Assembly (NCBI GenBank): GCA_026168455.1
Contig: CM047431.1
Coordinates: forward strand, 60,346,910-60,410,909
DNA from: Theocolax elegans
Taxonomy: Eukaryota > Arthropoda > Insecta > Hymenoptera > Cerocephalidae
Reading direction: 5' to 3'
Length of the DNA stretch: 64,000 bases
Each line of letters begins with the position of its first letter. Within the stretch, counting starts at the first letter, position 1. The position numbers were made by a program, and so were the translations under genes. This document shows positions 1 to 11,638 of the stretch, piece after piece. The notes beneath the pieces were generated by a model. It was given only the letters and a program-made list of their open reading frames with translations. It was not told the origin of the DNA and did no database searches.

Positions 1-362
1 CGTCAAGTTAATTAATAAATTAATTGTCTCTCAGTCATGCCCAAAACCCATTCTCAGCGCGTTACGGCCTCTGAACTGCAGAGCAAGATAATGTCGACAA
101 TTTACCGAGCAAGCAAGCCTCGAAAAAATATTTGCATCCCGTGACGTCAAAAGTACCACGCGGATTCACGCAACGCAGTCGATAATTAAGTCAAGTAGAT
201 ACAAAAAAGCATAATGATCTAAGGAGGAATACTCGGGAACGACGGGGACGTCGTTCTCTTGGCCGCCGGAGGTGTCACGGGCGTCTCCGCGCGACTTAGG
301 TGTATGAGAAGGATAGAGTGAGCGATAAGGTGTCTCGACTAATGTAAGCGTTGCATTGCAGC

Positions 363-436
363 GCGGACGTTAGCTCGATGGTCAGAGTACGAGATTCGTA
401 ATCCAAGGTCCGTGTGTTTCGAATCCCGTCGTCCGC
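363..436 (+). tRNA. degenerate tRNA-like sequence (tRNA pseudogene or SINE head)
   Basis: The ends form a perfect 7-bp acceptor-like stem (GCGGACG with CGTCCGC). A box A-like stretch (TAGCTCGATGG) and a box B-like stretch (GTTTCGAATCC) are present, and a T-run follows at about 438, as expected for a Pol III terminator. The anticodon loop would read TTCGTAA (anticodon CGT, threonine), but the anticodon and T stems have several mismatches and there is one extra base after the acceptor stem. I therefore read it as a decayed tRNA or the head of a tRNA-derived SINE. Confidence 0.45.
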
Positions 437-437
437 C

Positions 438-890
438 TTTTTCGCTCACTTTTAATCCGGAACAATAATTACATAATCAGATGTAAGCAATATCGGCGAT
501 TCTGTATTGAAACTTGATACTTCATTCCAAATTTTCGGATCGAAGTATATCATCGATACTTTTCTAAATTTAATACCGTATCGAAAAATCTATCGGCTCG
601 GTCGATAGTTTTTATCCCGAAAATATCGGTGGTATTACATCGGTCGATAATTTAATTTTTTCGTTACAGTATCGACGATCCTTTTAAAATGATAAGTATC
701 GATCGATCCAATAAAAAATTTAATATATGCAAAATTAAATCAGCATAAAATTAATCAGTATAAGTAAAGGATCACGCACTATACTGTCAATATAATACTT
801 ACAATACATGATTGATTGATCTAGTTCAGTTTTGTATTCGGGATATGCATAAAATTGTATATATCTCTTAAAATAAATGTAATAATTATC
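438..890. other. AT-rich non-coding stretch
   Basis: From 480 to 720 the words TATCGAT/ATCGATC recur (about ten occurrences of ATCGA or its complement), which suggests an old degenerate short repeat. No exon, RNA gene or transposon end is visible. Confidence 0.4.
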
Positions 891-895
891 TTTGT

Positions 896-935
896 TGCTC
901 GGTCGGTAACTCACTGGGTATGCCACCTCCTTAAG
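896..935 (+). repeat. left copy of a 40-bp inverted-repeat pair
   Basis: This stretch (key words CGGTCGGTAAC, TATGCCACCTCCTTAA) is the approximate reverse complement of 2931-2970. The TTAA sits at the inner edge of both copies. They could be the terminal repeats of one 2.07-kb element or facing ends of two different elements; no transposase is recognisable between them. Confidence 0.5.
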
Positions 936-1673
936 TAAGTCTGTAATCCCTTCTATTATGACTTCTGTTTTTCACCCGTTCTACGAACAACCAGTGGCTA
1001 GGCGAAAGTCAAGAAGATTTAATTAGAACTATGATTTTAGAAGTTGTTCTTAGCATCCAAAATAATGAAAATTATCGAGAATGTATAAACACAAATAATA
1101 CACCTGAATACGACTTTATTATTCTGCGAAAAAAGGAAATACCTTAATATAAAAAACTTTTTTGATCAAATACAACACTAATCTAAGTTCATCGTATCTT
1201 ATCATAAATATAATAGATAGTTCTCAAACTTTGAAGTTCAAGAAGCAATAAAATATAGAAAGTACTATTTTGAACAATTATCTTATTCTAAACGGTAATA
1301 AATAATGATAATAAAAATGTAAAAATGTCTTTTTTCTTTCACTAATCAGACTACCTAATTGTAAAAATTGTTACCTAATAAAGTATTTATTTTTTATTAC
1401 ATTGTTGTTGCTGTTATTATTATTATTATAAATTCAATTTTACGTTTTCAATTTTTAAAATATTTTAATCTTATAAATATTAATTTTCTGAAAGTATAAC
1501 CGTGTTAAAAATTGTATTGCATCGACCGATTTTATATCGAAAAAAGTTTTGCAACGGTCTATCTCAGAAAAGTATCGGCTATACAGTATTGCAAATGTAA
1601 CGAAGTAACGACATTCCATAATTTACCCACCTCTCTACATACATATGTAACATTGTGTATATTTAATAATTGT

Positions 1674-2060
1674 TCATCCCCTGGGGACTGGGAACGGTGT
1701 CCACCTACCACCTATGTGTAGGTGCTTTATCCCTCCCTTAAAAACCCCACCATCTCGCATTCGCCCGGGGTTATGCCCGTGGATGAGGGAAACCTGTGAA
1801 GCAGGGAAAACCTCACCCGAGATGGCCGGTGTATTCGAAACATTCTTTTTGGGTGTCAAAGTCACATTGCGTAGGCCTTGACACCGAAACCGAATGTTTC
1901 ACACCTCCCGCTCACGTTGTGAAGTGTGAAAAAACACCTAACCCGCCACGAAAGCCAAGCGACTGAGAACGTCACCCATCCACTTGGGTACCGCGCTCAA
2001 TACTGCTTAACTTCCGTGACCGGCCGAGGTGCGTCTCCGCCACTCCGCCACCGCGTCGGT
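1674..2060 (-). mobile_element. 5S rRNA-derived SINE-like repeat
   Basis: On the minus strand, about 2045 down to 1950 reads as a 5S rRNA-like segment: GGTCACGGAAGTTAAGCAGT, then ...TTGAGCGCGGTACCCAAGTGGATGGGTGAC in pieces. These contain the 5S internal control region: the box A-like AGTTAAGCAG and the box C-like GTGGATGGGTGAC. It continues into an unrelated GC-richer body down to about 1674 and stands out from its AT-rich flanks. 5S-derived SINEs (SINE3 class) are a known type with this layout. A minus-strand frame through the body (1865-1674) is open but resembles nothing I know. I could not find a target-site duplication, so the boundaries are approximate; a 5S pseudogene inside another repeat is the alternative. 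Confidence 0.6.
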
Positions 2061-2930
2061 TGAACGTAAACTATACAAATTCCTATTTTACCGTAAAGAA
2101 CAATAAACACTCGGTTTTTCTTTGTTATTTTACAGTTTTCTTTTAAATTCAATTTTTACAAAGAACTGAATTGTTATAAGGAAAAAAACGTAATTTACGT
2201 AAAATTTGACATTACGTGAAAACACAAAGGTGTACATAAACTGTTCTGTAAGTATCTTATATAAAATTTTGTACAGGAGAATTATTGAACTTCTATTTAA
2301 ATGTATACTTATACACAGGAGTTCGGTTAGCTAACACGACTATATATATACGTTATCGTTACGCGTAAGCCAAAGGCGGGATCAACGATTCATGCGTATC
2401 GTAAGACGATACACCGGAAATGTCTGGAAAGCTCGGTTGTTTCTTTCTTTCATTTTTTACATCTCTCTATATACATATAGTGTTAATCGTATTACACCTT
2501 TCTTACTTATCTTTACACTGAGAATGAAATGTTGCGTTAAAAATGACTAAATTTTTTTTTTATTTGGTTATCTATTTATTAAATTAAATGGGGTTTGCGG
2601 AACAGAACGAGATACAAAGTTGTAAAATAAAAATTAACCCCTAAGTTAAAGCTAAATTTTTATATTTTAGGCACGATTGTTACAATGTTACCAAATAGTA
2701 TTACAAACTTGTAAAAATAGGTTAGGTTTTAGTATTGACATCTTTGTTTGCGGGTTAGATTTATTTTTAAATCTTAATTTTTATCTTCAATTCAGAGTGT
2801 TCAACTATATATAGTGAATAATTACACTCATTTAATAAGTTAATATTTTGACTTATTTGGTAAGTGACTATTTACTTATTATATACTATAACTATAACTT
2901 TTCCAAAAAGTGTATATTCACTCTTATTAT

Positions 2931-2970
2931 TAAGGAGGTGGCATACTCGGTAGGTTGCCGACTGAGCAAA
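2931..2970 (-). repeat. right copy of a 40-bp inverted-repeat pair
   Basis: Starts TTAAGGAGGTGGCATACTCG and ends GCCGACTGAGC. It is the inverted partner of 896-935. A weaker match, TAAGGAGGAATACTCGG, lies at about 220-236. Confidence 0.5.
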
Positions 2971-4441
2971 AAAGTTAACTTTTAAATTTATTTTAAAAAA
3001 TACGCAATTCTATACAAAACTCAGTGTTTGTATACATCGATTATTAAACTTACTTATTTCATTCATTTTTGCCTATAAATGGATTTATTATTATAGCAAT
3101 AAGTAATATATATGTCTTTATGAAAGGGTTTGAACATTTAAGCTTTTTAAGTTATTCAAAAACAGGATATTAAAATCTATCCAAGTATTGGGTATTTTAC
3201 CTTATATGATTCCGCATATTCTAATCCACTGGACACGTACTTAAACCATTTTTAATACACAATTGCATATTTTCATTGAAATTTTGAAAATATTTAAAAA
3301 ATTTTTTTTGTTACCGTTTAACGTATTAGAAAGTCTTAGGATAAAAAGTATGCCGAATTGAAAATGCGAAAATTGCTACGATTCGGAGGTATCGACTAAA
3401 ATTATTTATTTGTTCAAAATGCGTGCCTGACGCAACTATTAAACTTTTAAATTTAATCGAATATAAGTTACATTATACATTTTTTTTACAAATAACTATA
3501 CAATAATGATTTCTAAGGAAAAGTTAGGTAATATATATTCGCTAACTAAAAGAAATTTAATGTCGTTAAAATTATCTGAAAATATAAATTACGGTTTCTA
3601 TATATTAGGAGAGATTATCCCTTAATTTGTGAATGACGATTGAAAAAAGGAGCGGCGGACGAGCGAAGTACATAAGGAAGTAGCGTGTACGTAACAGGAA
3701 TTCTGAAAACGTGACGTTCACACGGTGTTGGTAACATACATTTACATACGCATATACCTATATACATATACACATATATCTACGCGCGCGCGTGTGTGTG
3801 TGTGCACGCGTAAAATTTGTATCCAGAATATCAAGCTCTCCTACCCCTTTCCCCGCGCGGTAATTGAAAAATAAATGAAAAAAAAAGAAAATAATGAGAA
3901 TTAAAGCAAGTATACGCTCGTCTAACGGTGAGCAGCTGTACATTCAAATTACAAGGCGTACGTACGTACATATATACCATACGTACTGTATTTCACATTG
4001 CAGAAGACGTAAGTTTTACTTTTATGCGATTTGGTCGTTTTGTACACAAAGATATGGTGCATTAAAAATGTCTATATTTTGTATAATTAACATTTTGTGA
4101 TCAACTTAATAAAGTTTATGTCAACACTGACGTAAGGACATACCTTCGATCATCTCAATTTTCACATTAATTGTATTAAAAAAATCCGTAATAAGTTATA
4201 ACTTTTAAGGGTTTTTGGAGCACTTATCAGGATTGGGTTCATAGTTTGAAAATACACATATTAGGTTCTGACAAGTTTCTTTCAAAGTCCCCTAGTTTAG
4301 TGTAACGATACGCTGATATGAGGCTCTGAGACATGTTATATTTGCAAGTACTCAAAATCGGCTTTATTATAGATAAAATAAGAATATAATGTAATATCAG
4401 GGTTTATATTGAAGCCCTGAACTCTTTAATTAGGTCTAACC
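2971..4441. other. AT-rich non-coding stretch with a CG/GT microsatellite
   Basis: Contains a short alternating run of CG then GT dinucleotides at about 3783-3807 in a purine/pyrimidine-alternating context. No splice-bounded coding segment or RNA gene was seen. Confidence 0.4.
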
Positions 4442-4830
4442 TTAAGGGGATGTCAAACTCAGAAAAAGGCCATTTTTTACTTTTTTTATAAACAAATAAA
4501 TAATTTGTTTAAAAAATCTTAAACGTAAGGCCCTTATGTATGTTTTAAATAATGTTGTCAAATTTTTCAAGATTTTTAAATCCACAATTTAATTAGGATG
4601 TTTGGGTTGAAATTTTATCCCCCTTTTGACTAATAATTACTGACCAAAAGTTGTCTACTCAATTAGTATTTAAAAAATGATTTTTTCTTTAAAATATCAA
4701 AACGTCAAGCTCTTCATTATGTTTTAAGCTATCCGATATGAATTGTTGTTTAGATTTTTAATTCAACAACATTTCAGATATAATTTTTGGTTGATAGGTG
4801 CAGATTCCTATAATTTGACATCATAATTAA
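4442..4830 (+). mobile_element. TTAA-bounded MITE, copy 1
   Basis: Begins TTAAGGGGATGTC and ends GACATCATAATTAA, giving imperfect terminal inverted repeats next to TTAA. The same roughly 390-bp body recurs at 23935-24309 (same strand) and 54677-55075 (opposite strand). TTAA flanks plus GG-rich inverted ends suggest a piggyBac-type non-autonomous element; no transposase is encoded. Confidence 0.65.
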
Positions 4831-6622
4831 TTTGACTAAGCTAGAAGGTAATGATAAATAATATTCAATCAAATAATTAAATGTAATTGGTTGGAATGGT
4901 ATGTGTACAGGAATAAATTAAACTTATTACAAGAGTTTCAAAATAAGCTGTTAAAAATTGTCTGTAAGAGCGTAATTACAAGTGCTAAGAAAATGGGTGA
5001 AAAAAGTGTTTCGTTACAAGGTATTTACTACCAATTGTAAATTCACAGTTTTTAGATTCAAATTTCTACTAGGGTATAAGTAATAATTATATTCTAAATT
5101 TTGGATAAATTTTTCACTTATCCAGGTATTCCTCTTTTATAATCATTATCACACACAGGAAATTAACTTAATTTTAATCCTGCAGACTAAGACAAAGGAG
5201 CATACCAATACTAAAAATGTATAAATCTGTAAATATTTAATAATAACAACTGTTATGTAATAGCCCATTAGAATTTTTAATAAATTGCCAAATGAAACCC
5301 TAGTAGAAATCTAACCATAAATGTAACGTTTTTTAAGACAAAAAATGGCCAAGTGTTATACAATCAAAATTAGAGTTTCATTTAACCTACAAATGGTAAA
5401 TTTTTGCTAGGGAAGTATTACTTATTTTAAACTAAACCAAATAATTGAATTCAAAATAATTGGATTTAAATATATATATACACTACAGCTGTGAATAAAT
5501 CTTATATATTGTTATTTTTTAATACAATGTCAGTAATTATTTTTAATTTAGCTATATTTGTTTACCAGATGTGCCTATACAGGCAATTAATGTATTGTCT
5601 CTGTAGAAACTACGATGTGTAAATACCCAAATATAAATGTGACCATAAATGTTATTAAATACCGAATAAATGGCAAAATTCGTGTTTTATTTAATCCTTC
5701 AAATGTTGTACTTTTAATAATTATTTTCTTTTTTATTATTATTTTAACGTCGCTCTTTTTATATACACATAATAGGTTAACATTTAATATTATTATTTCA
5801 TTATTATATAGTATAATTTTGGGGATTTGATAAGATCTAACAAGGCAAGGGTACTGTATTTCATTTGCTCTTTCAAATAAGGGCCCAATGTACGCCACCG
5901 TTACGGGCCTATTATGGTATCCTCTATCAAGTCTACACGTAAAGTTGGTTAATCTCTCTCACTATTTTCCGATCGGGCGGTAGACCGAGAACTTCGAAGT
6001 ATGTAAGATCAGAGTTTTAAATCTCTCGGGATTTAAAATATTATATTTCCTTTATTAATGCAAAGTTTACACGTTCAAAAATACTATTTTTAATTTATAT
6101 ATATACTTGATACATTATTTTAAGTTTATCCAAACGTTTACAAAATATTTTTCCAAGTTTGGTGAAGTCACGTTTGTATAGACACGTTGATAATATGTAC
6201 TTTATATAAAATTTAGATTAACATCTAAAAATTAATTAAGATTAACATTAATTTACCACGCGGGAATTATGTATATAAGAGATTTTGTATATCTTGGATA
6301 TTACATCATCATTTTTTACTATATATATATTTTTAACTCAATTGTTTGCGCAATTTATATAGTAAAAGTTATAACTTACGGATTTTTGTAATATTTAATG
6401 TGAAAATTGCGATGATCGAAGTGTAGATCCTTAAATCAACGTTAAATACCATTTGTCGATTGTACAAATATATATATATATATCAGCATTGACATGTATA
6501 CAGTCGAAACCGTTATTAAACTATGTATAATTATTGCGTTTTTTAAGGTTTGCAATTATTTACATGGTTTATGCATCGAATGTGTGCATGTGTGTGTGTG
6601 TGTATAGCCACGCGCGATTTTC

Positions 6623-6653
<31 letters not shown>

Positions 6654-8080
6654 CAATCTGCGTTTTCGCTTCCGACGCGGTTTCTTCATTAGGATGCACT
6701 CGAGTTCAAATGAAGAATTTCAACTGTAAATTTTATATATGTATACATACTTATATGCGTATGAACGTGTGCAAGTCTATGCAATCGTAAATCGTGATAA
6801 ATATGCACAATTAATTCCTTTTTGACAATTAAATTTTTGTATAACGGGTGTAGAATTCAACTGCGTGGGTAAAATTATACGATCGACAAATGTCATCGAA
6901 TAGTCAACTTTATGAGAGAATATTGATTTGACATTCGTAAAATATAAGAGTGTACGTGCAAAAATTAATATTTACGGCAAATATATGACATTTTTTTTAT
7001 ATATTAACAGTTATGATTAGTATAGTGTATATCGATGACACAAAATAAATGCTTTTTTAAAATTATTATTAAATTTCTTAATTTTTTAATCAATCCGAGT
7101 AATAGGTTAAAAAAGAAAAAAATTATTTCGGGTTCTAATAAAGCTACAGTAATAATTTTTTTTTTTTTTCAAAAAAAAGAAGAATATGAGTAATCCTAAT
7201 ATGTACATTAGATCATCTTCATATTAAATATAATACAAAATTATTAACAAAAAAATCAAAAAATAGATTTTTTTTAAAAACTAAAAAAAATATCGATTTG
7301 AAATTTTGTGTACATATTATCTATGCCAAATAATATGTTGCAACATTGTTATTTATAGGAGTTTCTATTTTAAATTTAATACTACAGACATGTCATGTTT
7401 ACTCATTATAGATATTTTCAAGACCTACAAAAGGTATTTTAAAACTTTTTTCTCTATTGTTAATAGTTTTCATAATATAAGCAAAAAACCGGTTTTTTGG
7501 AACTTTTCAATGTTTTTGAATGGGGAGCGTACACAAATTTTGTTTGGAAAATAGTTGGGCTAACATTCGTGTTATTTCAATATCAACGTATTTTTTTTGT
7601 CGACAATATAAAATTTTTTCATGAAAAAAGTCTAATTTAATTGGACTATAGTTTATTTCGCATGATATAATATATAAAGGACATACCCGATTTAAAAAGA
7701 AAAAATGCAAAAATAATAATTAGTAAAAATGCATAATTTGATTAACAATAGGTGCTTTATAAATTTTATTTAATTAAATATTAGAAAATACTGAAATTTT
7801 TCCACGCTGTAATACACTGCGTAATCGAAAAACAATTGATTTTGTATATCTTTCATATCCGCTTATCCTCTACTCCTTATTCGGATGAATTTAATATGCC
7901 TTTTTCTTTTATTGTCTCAAAATTTTACACTTACGAAAATCGAATAAAAATAAAATCGTTTCCGATGCTAAATTTTACGTTTTTTCATTTGGCGCAAGTC
8001 GTGTTTTGCGGTAGACCTAACCGTTATTGAAATATTAAATTAAAATAACTTTTAAGCTTATTTCGCACATAGAACCCCTG
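4831..8080. other. AT-rich intergenic region with MITE relics and microsatellites
   Basis: A possible hairpin relic lies at about 5297-5411 (CCCTAGTAGAAAT... to ...TTTTTGCTAGGG), with another related end at about 5062-5076. A GT run lies at about 6583-6604 and an AT run at 6629-6653. Open frames here are short and AT-biased and are not convincing genes. Confidence 0.4.
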
Positions 8081-8391
8081 GCCGACGAATAACGGCGGGA
8101 AAAACAAGTGTGGATTGAAAGTCGCACAGTTTGCAACAGTGCGATCCGTGTGGTGCTGTACTGCTGTAAACACAGTAACGATATAATACCTACCGGCATA
8201 AATACTTGGAAATCACTATCGATCGAGAGTTGAACACACACACGTACACGTTCTTGTAACAAACGAACGACATTCAACGATCGTCTTTCAACTTGGACGG
8301 ACGTTATTGTTTCAGTCTTGCTTAACTCTTGTGAATATTTCGACGTATAACTTAATCTACTTAAGTTAAAAGTATTTGTTTAATTAAACCG
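8081..8391 (+). promoter_or_regulatory. putative promoter and 5'UTR of the VHS-UIM-RING gene
   Basis: Base composition rises noticeably in G+C just upstream of the start codon at 8392. A TCAGT-type arthropod initiator-like word lies at about 8312 and a GATCGA-containing palindrome at about 8219. There is no clear TATA box at a matching distance. Placement is inferred from the downstream gene only. Confidence 0.35.
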
Positions 8392-8535
8392 ATGTCGGGA
8401 TCTAAAATCATGTGGGAGTTTAGTACTCACTTGAGTAAGTTGTATATTTCTTTTAATTTTTCATTTTCTCTTTTTCAAAGTAATATCACGGTTAGCACGT
8501 TTAACAGTTTCTGATGTACAAATATTATATTACGT

Positions 8536-8584
<49 letters not shown>

Positions 8585-10914
8585 TGAAATTATCCCAGAT
8601 CGAGCTACGAATCCAATGATACTCGAACCGGATGCTGAGTCTGTAAGGATCATTTGTGAATACATTTTTTCAGGGAAACTCGAGTAAGTTTTTTTTATTC
8701 TGTGTAATCTGTTTTTGTTTTACTTTAACTTTAAGTTTTATTCATCTTTTTTTTTTGCTTGTAGACCAGAGTACGCTCTCGAAGCGATTAGTAAAAAATT
8801 ATGTGACGATAATCCGCACACCGTTTTCTACGCTTTAATGGTATATTTTTTTTTATAAGTGGGTGTGCAAATGTTCAATTTGTTTTCGCACTATTGTACA
8901 TTTAAATTACGTTAATTTTTCATTCTTACAAGGTTTTGGAGATCGTAGCCTATTCGTGCGGCAATATTGCTCAAAATGTGATTAGTACACCAAAGTTTAT
9001 GGAAAATTTGAAAAATCTCTTTTACGAAAGTGAACATAAAAAAATTAAGGATAAAATATTGTCACTCATTGAAGATTGGGTGGATAAATTAAAATATTTT
9101 CCAAAATATAACGAAGCGCAAGTAATTGTTTGTTTGTTTGCATTCAATTTGTCGCTTATTAAATATTTAACTTTGCCAAACTGAAAGGATGTATATTTTT
9201 TTTTATAGATTTTCATGAACGAATTGAGAGACAATGGATACACTTTCCCTAATAGCAATTTTGATGCTTTAAAAAGAGAAGCCGTAAGTTATTTGTTCCT
9301 GCATTCTTGTGATCATTTAGTTATTGGCTAATCCATATAAATTTATTTACTTTGTACTGCAGATCCACGATAAGCATTTGCGCACATTGGAATATAAAAA
9401 GCAAATGATTATGACAGAACAGATTGTAAAAAATGGTCATACATTAACTAAACCAATTTTGCACAATGAAAATAAAAATGGTAAAAAAGAAAGTATGGAT
9501 ACAAATGATCAAGATAACACATGTAGTGATTCAATAATGGAGTATAGAGAAAAGAAGAAAAAAGAGTATAAAGAATATCGTAGATGTTCAGGATTATCTG
9601 TATCATCCGATGACGATATTGAAAATCATGAAATGACAATAAAAGATGAAGTTTGTATTTTAACTGGACTTTTTGTTTAAAATTTAATCAAATTTAATAA
9701 ATAATATACTCTAATACAATTTTTGTTTAGCATTGCACAAGAAATGGTAAATTGCCAATTGAACTTGAAAAAATTAAACAGAGTAAACATCAGCTACAAA
9801 AAGATATTACAGATATTCTAAAGAAAAGACATCAACAATATTTAGATGAACATACAGAAGTGCAGGATGGTATAATAATACAGTGTAATCGATCCAATTG
9901 TCAACATTGCGAAATGTAGATATTTTAATAAAATTTAATTTAATTTAATTTGTTTAAAATAATATAATTTATTTAATGAATTATTAGGTATAAAAGGAGA
10001 ACAGAACCTGAAAAAACTTTTGTTGAGAAAAGATTACCATTAGAGATGCGTAAAGTTAAAGAAAGTAAAGAAAACATGAAAAAATTGACCAACGAATATA
10101 AGCAAAATAGAAAAGATTCTTATTATACAGAGAATAATTCTGGGTAAATACTAATTGCTTTTTATTTGAACATATTGTAAAAAAATCAATTTGTAATTTT
10201 TATATTCCAGTGGGTCATTGCCAAAGACTCAAGCAAAACAAGATATGGTTTGTATAAACTATCCTTTAACAATTGTAAACAAAAAAATTAAATTAAAATT
10301 AATAATAATTTCATTTGTATACAGAAAAATAGAAAGCAATATAAAAAGCAGACAAGCTATGAGAGTGAATCAAAAAGTTATGAAGGAAAGGTAAGTAAAT
10401 TCTGTGTAACTGTTTAACAATAAAATATTATGACTTATTTTTTATTAAAAGGTAAATACTAGAAAGACAGAAATGCAAGGAAGAAATGAATTGTGTGTAA
10501 GTATCTATAAAAATCTGTTTTCTGTTTATTAATTTTTAATGTATAATTTTATTTAATACTTTAAATTTATATAGCAGTTACAAGATGGTCAAGACGAACA
10601 GTTACAGATTGCTATGAAACTAAGCTTACAAGAATTTAGCGCAAAAGGTAATAAACATAATTCTGCATAAAATTAATGTACTTAATTTATATATATTTTA
10701 TTTTATTTCATCAGCCAAAATAGTTCCAGATACAATACCAAATGAGACAGAGTTTAATGACATGTGTTTAATATGCTTTTCAAACTTCAAACCATTAAAG
10801 CAGTTCATGCCATGTAAACACAAAGTTATTTGTATAGATTGTGCCAAATCCTATTTCTCAACTAAATGTCAATACTGTAATATAAAGTACACAGATCTAA
10901 TAGATTGCAAATAA
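8392..10914 (+). CDS. VHS-UIM-RING protein, tandem paralogue of Hrs (predicted 505 residues, 13 exons)
   Basis: Exons: 8392-8434, 8599-8683, 8765-8840, 8933-9121, 9209-9283, 9363-9650, 9731-9915, 9988-10143, 10211-10247, 10325-10390, 10452-10496, 10575-10647, 10715-10914; all introns GT..AG and the frame stays open to TAA. Residues about 5-130 form a VHS domain matching Hrs in layout (NRATNPMILEPD, PEYALEAISKK, FYALMVLEIVAYSCG, then the KY.EAQ end). Then a lysine-rich, probably disordered middle with a cysteine cluster (C304, C309, C312). Residues about 420-435 are a UIM (EQLQIAMKLSLQE, fitting AxxxSxxE). Residues 457-494 are a C3HC4 RING: C457-x2-C460-x12-C473-x-H475-x3-C479-x2-C482-x8-C491-x2-C494. 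There is no FYVE domain, coiled coil or clathrin box. Exons 2-4 equal those of the neighbouring Hrs in length and phase, so it arose by tandem duplication. I infer a ubiquitin-binding E3 ligase, perhaps endosomal; the substrate is unknown. Exons 6 and 9 use weaker GTTTGT donors. Confidence 0.85.
8539..8581. repeat. (TA)n microsatellite in intron 1
   Basis: About 21 TA units just upstream of the exon 2 acceptor of the VHS-UIM-RING gene (exon starts 8599). Length variation here could affect splicing or mapping. Confidence 0.9.
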
Positions 10915-11330
10915 GTTTTATAGTTTGAAAAAAAAAAAACGTTTTTCACAATTCCTTTTGCATTTGATTTAATATTTGTTTACATAATATTTATAATTCT
11001 CATTATTAGTTTACTAAAGCGTCATATTTACAAGGATGCACGTGTATAAAAATGTACTTTAGATTGTAAATGGGCAAATGTATTCAATAAAAAGATATAT
11101 TAAAAGATTCATAAAAATGTGTTTTTTTTACATTATTAAAAAAAAATTTGAAGTTGAACGTTATTCAGATAATCTTTACAAGATTTAAAATTGTATAAAT
11201 TAATTGTATCGATACAAGATCGATAAAAAATTCCTAATAATTTAAATTTAATTACCGTACATATTTGTTTTGAGAAATATCAATGAAAATAACATGTACA
11301 TAGATAAGTACTAAAGTTTAACCTTACGCG
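10915..11330 (+). terminator. 3'UTR and polyadenylation signal of the VHS-UIM-RING gene
   Basis: A canonical AATAAA lies at 11086-11091, about 170 bp after the TAA at 10912-10914. The stretch beyond to about 11330 is AT-rich with no other signal seen. Confidence 0.6.
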
Positions 11331-11638
11331 GTGGTAACATTTTAAAAATAAACTACAAATGTCATACTGTTTTATCGATCGATGAGTGACCCAAACGATA
11401 AAACAGTGTATATACGTAAAGAAATCGTGTGACGTGCGCAAGGGAGTGACTCATAAGACACGATCTATCTCTTTTTCTCTCACTTGGTACACAGCGTACA
11501 CATCAGGAGACAGTAAACGGCTGCTAAATAGAAAAAAGTACATTCGAAAAAAAATAATATTTTCATTTAATCTTGGACAGAGCGTCTCTAACCCAATATA
11601 AGACGCAATTCTCGTACGCAGTAATTTAGCATCGTAGG
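11331..11638 (+). promoter_or_regulatory. putative promoter and 5'UTR of Hrs
   Basis: Only about 550 bp separate the upstream poly(A) signal from the Hrs start codon, so the promoter must lie here. A TATCGATCGATG word at about 11373-11384 resembles the insect DRE element (TATCGATA). The sequence from 11420 to 11530 is less AT-rich than its surroundings. An upstream open frame (11386-11601) does not resemble a protein family. Confidence 0.4.
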
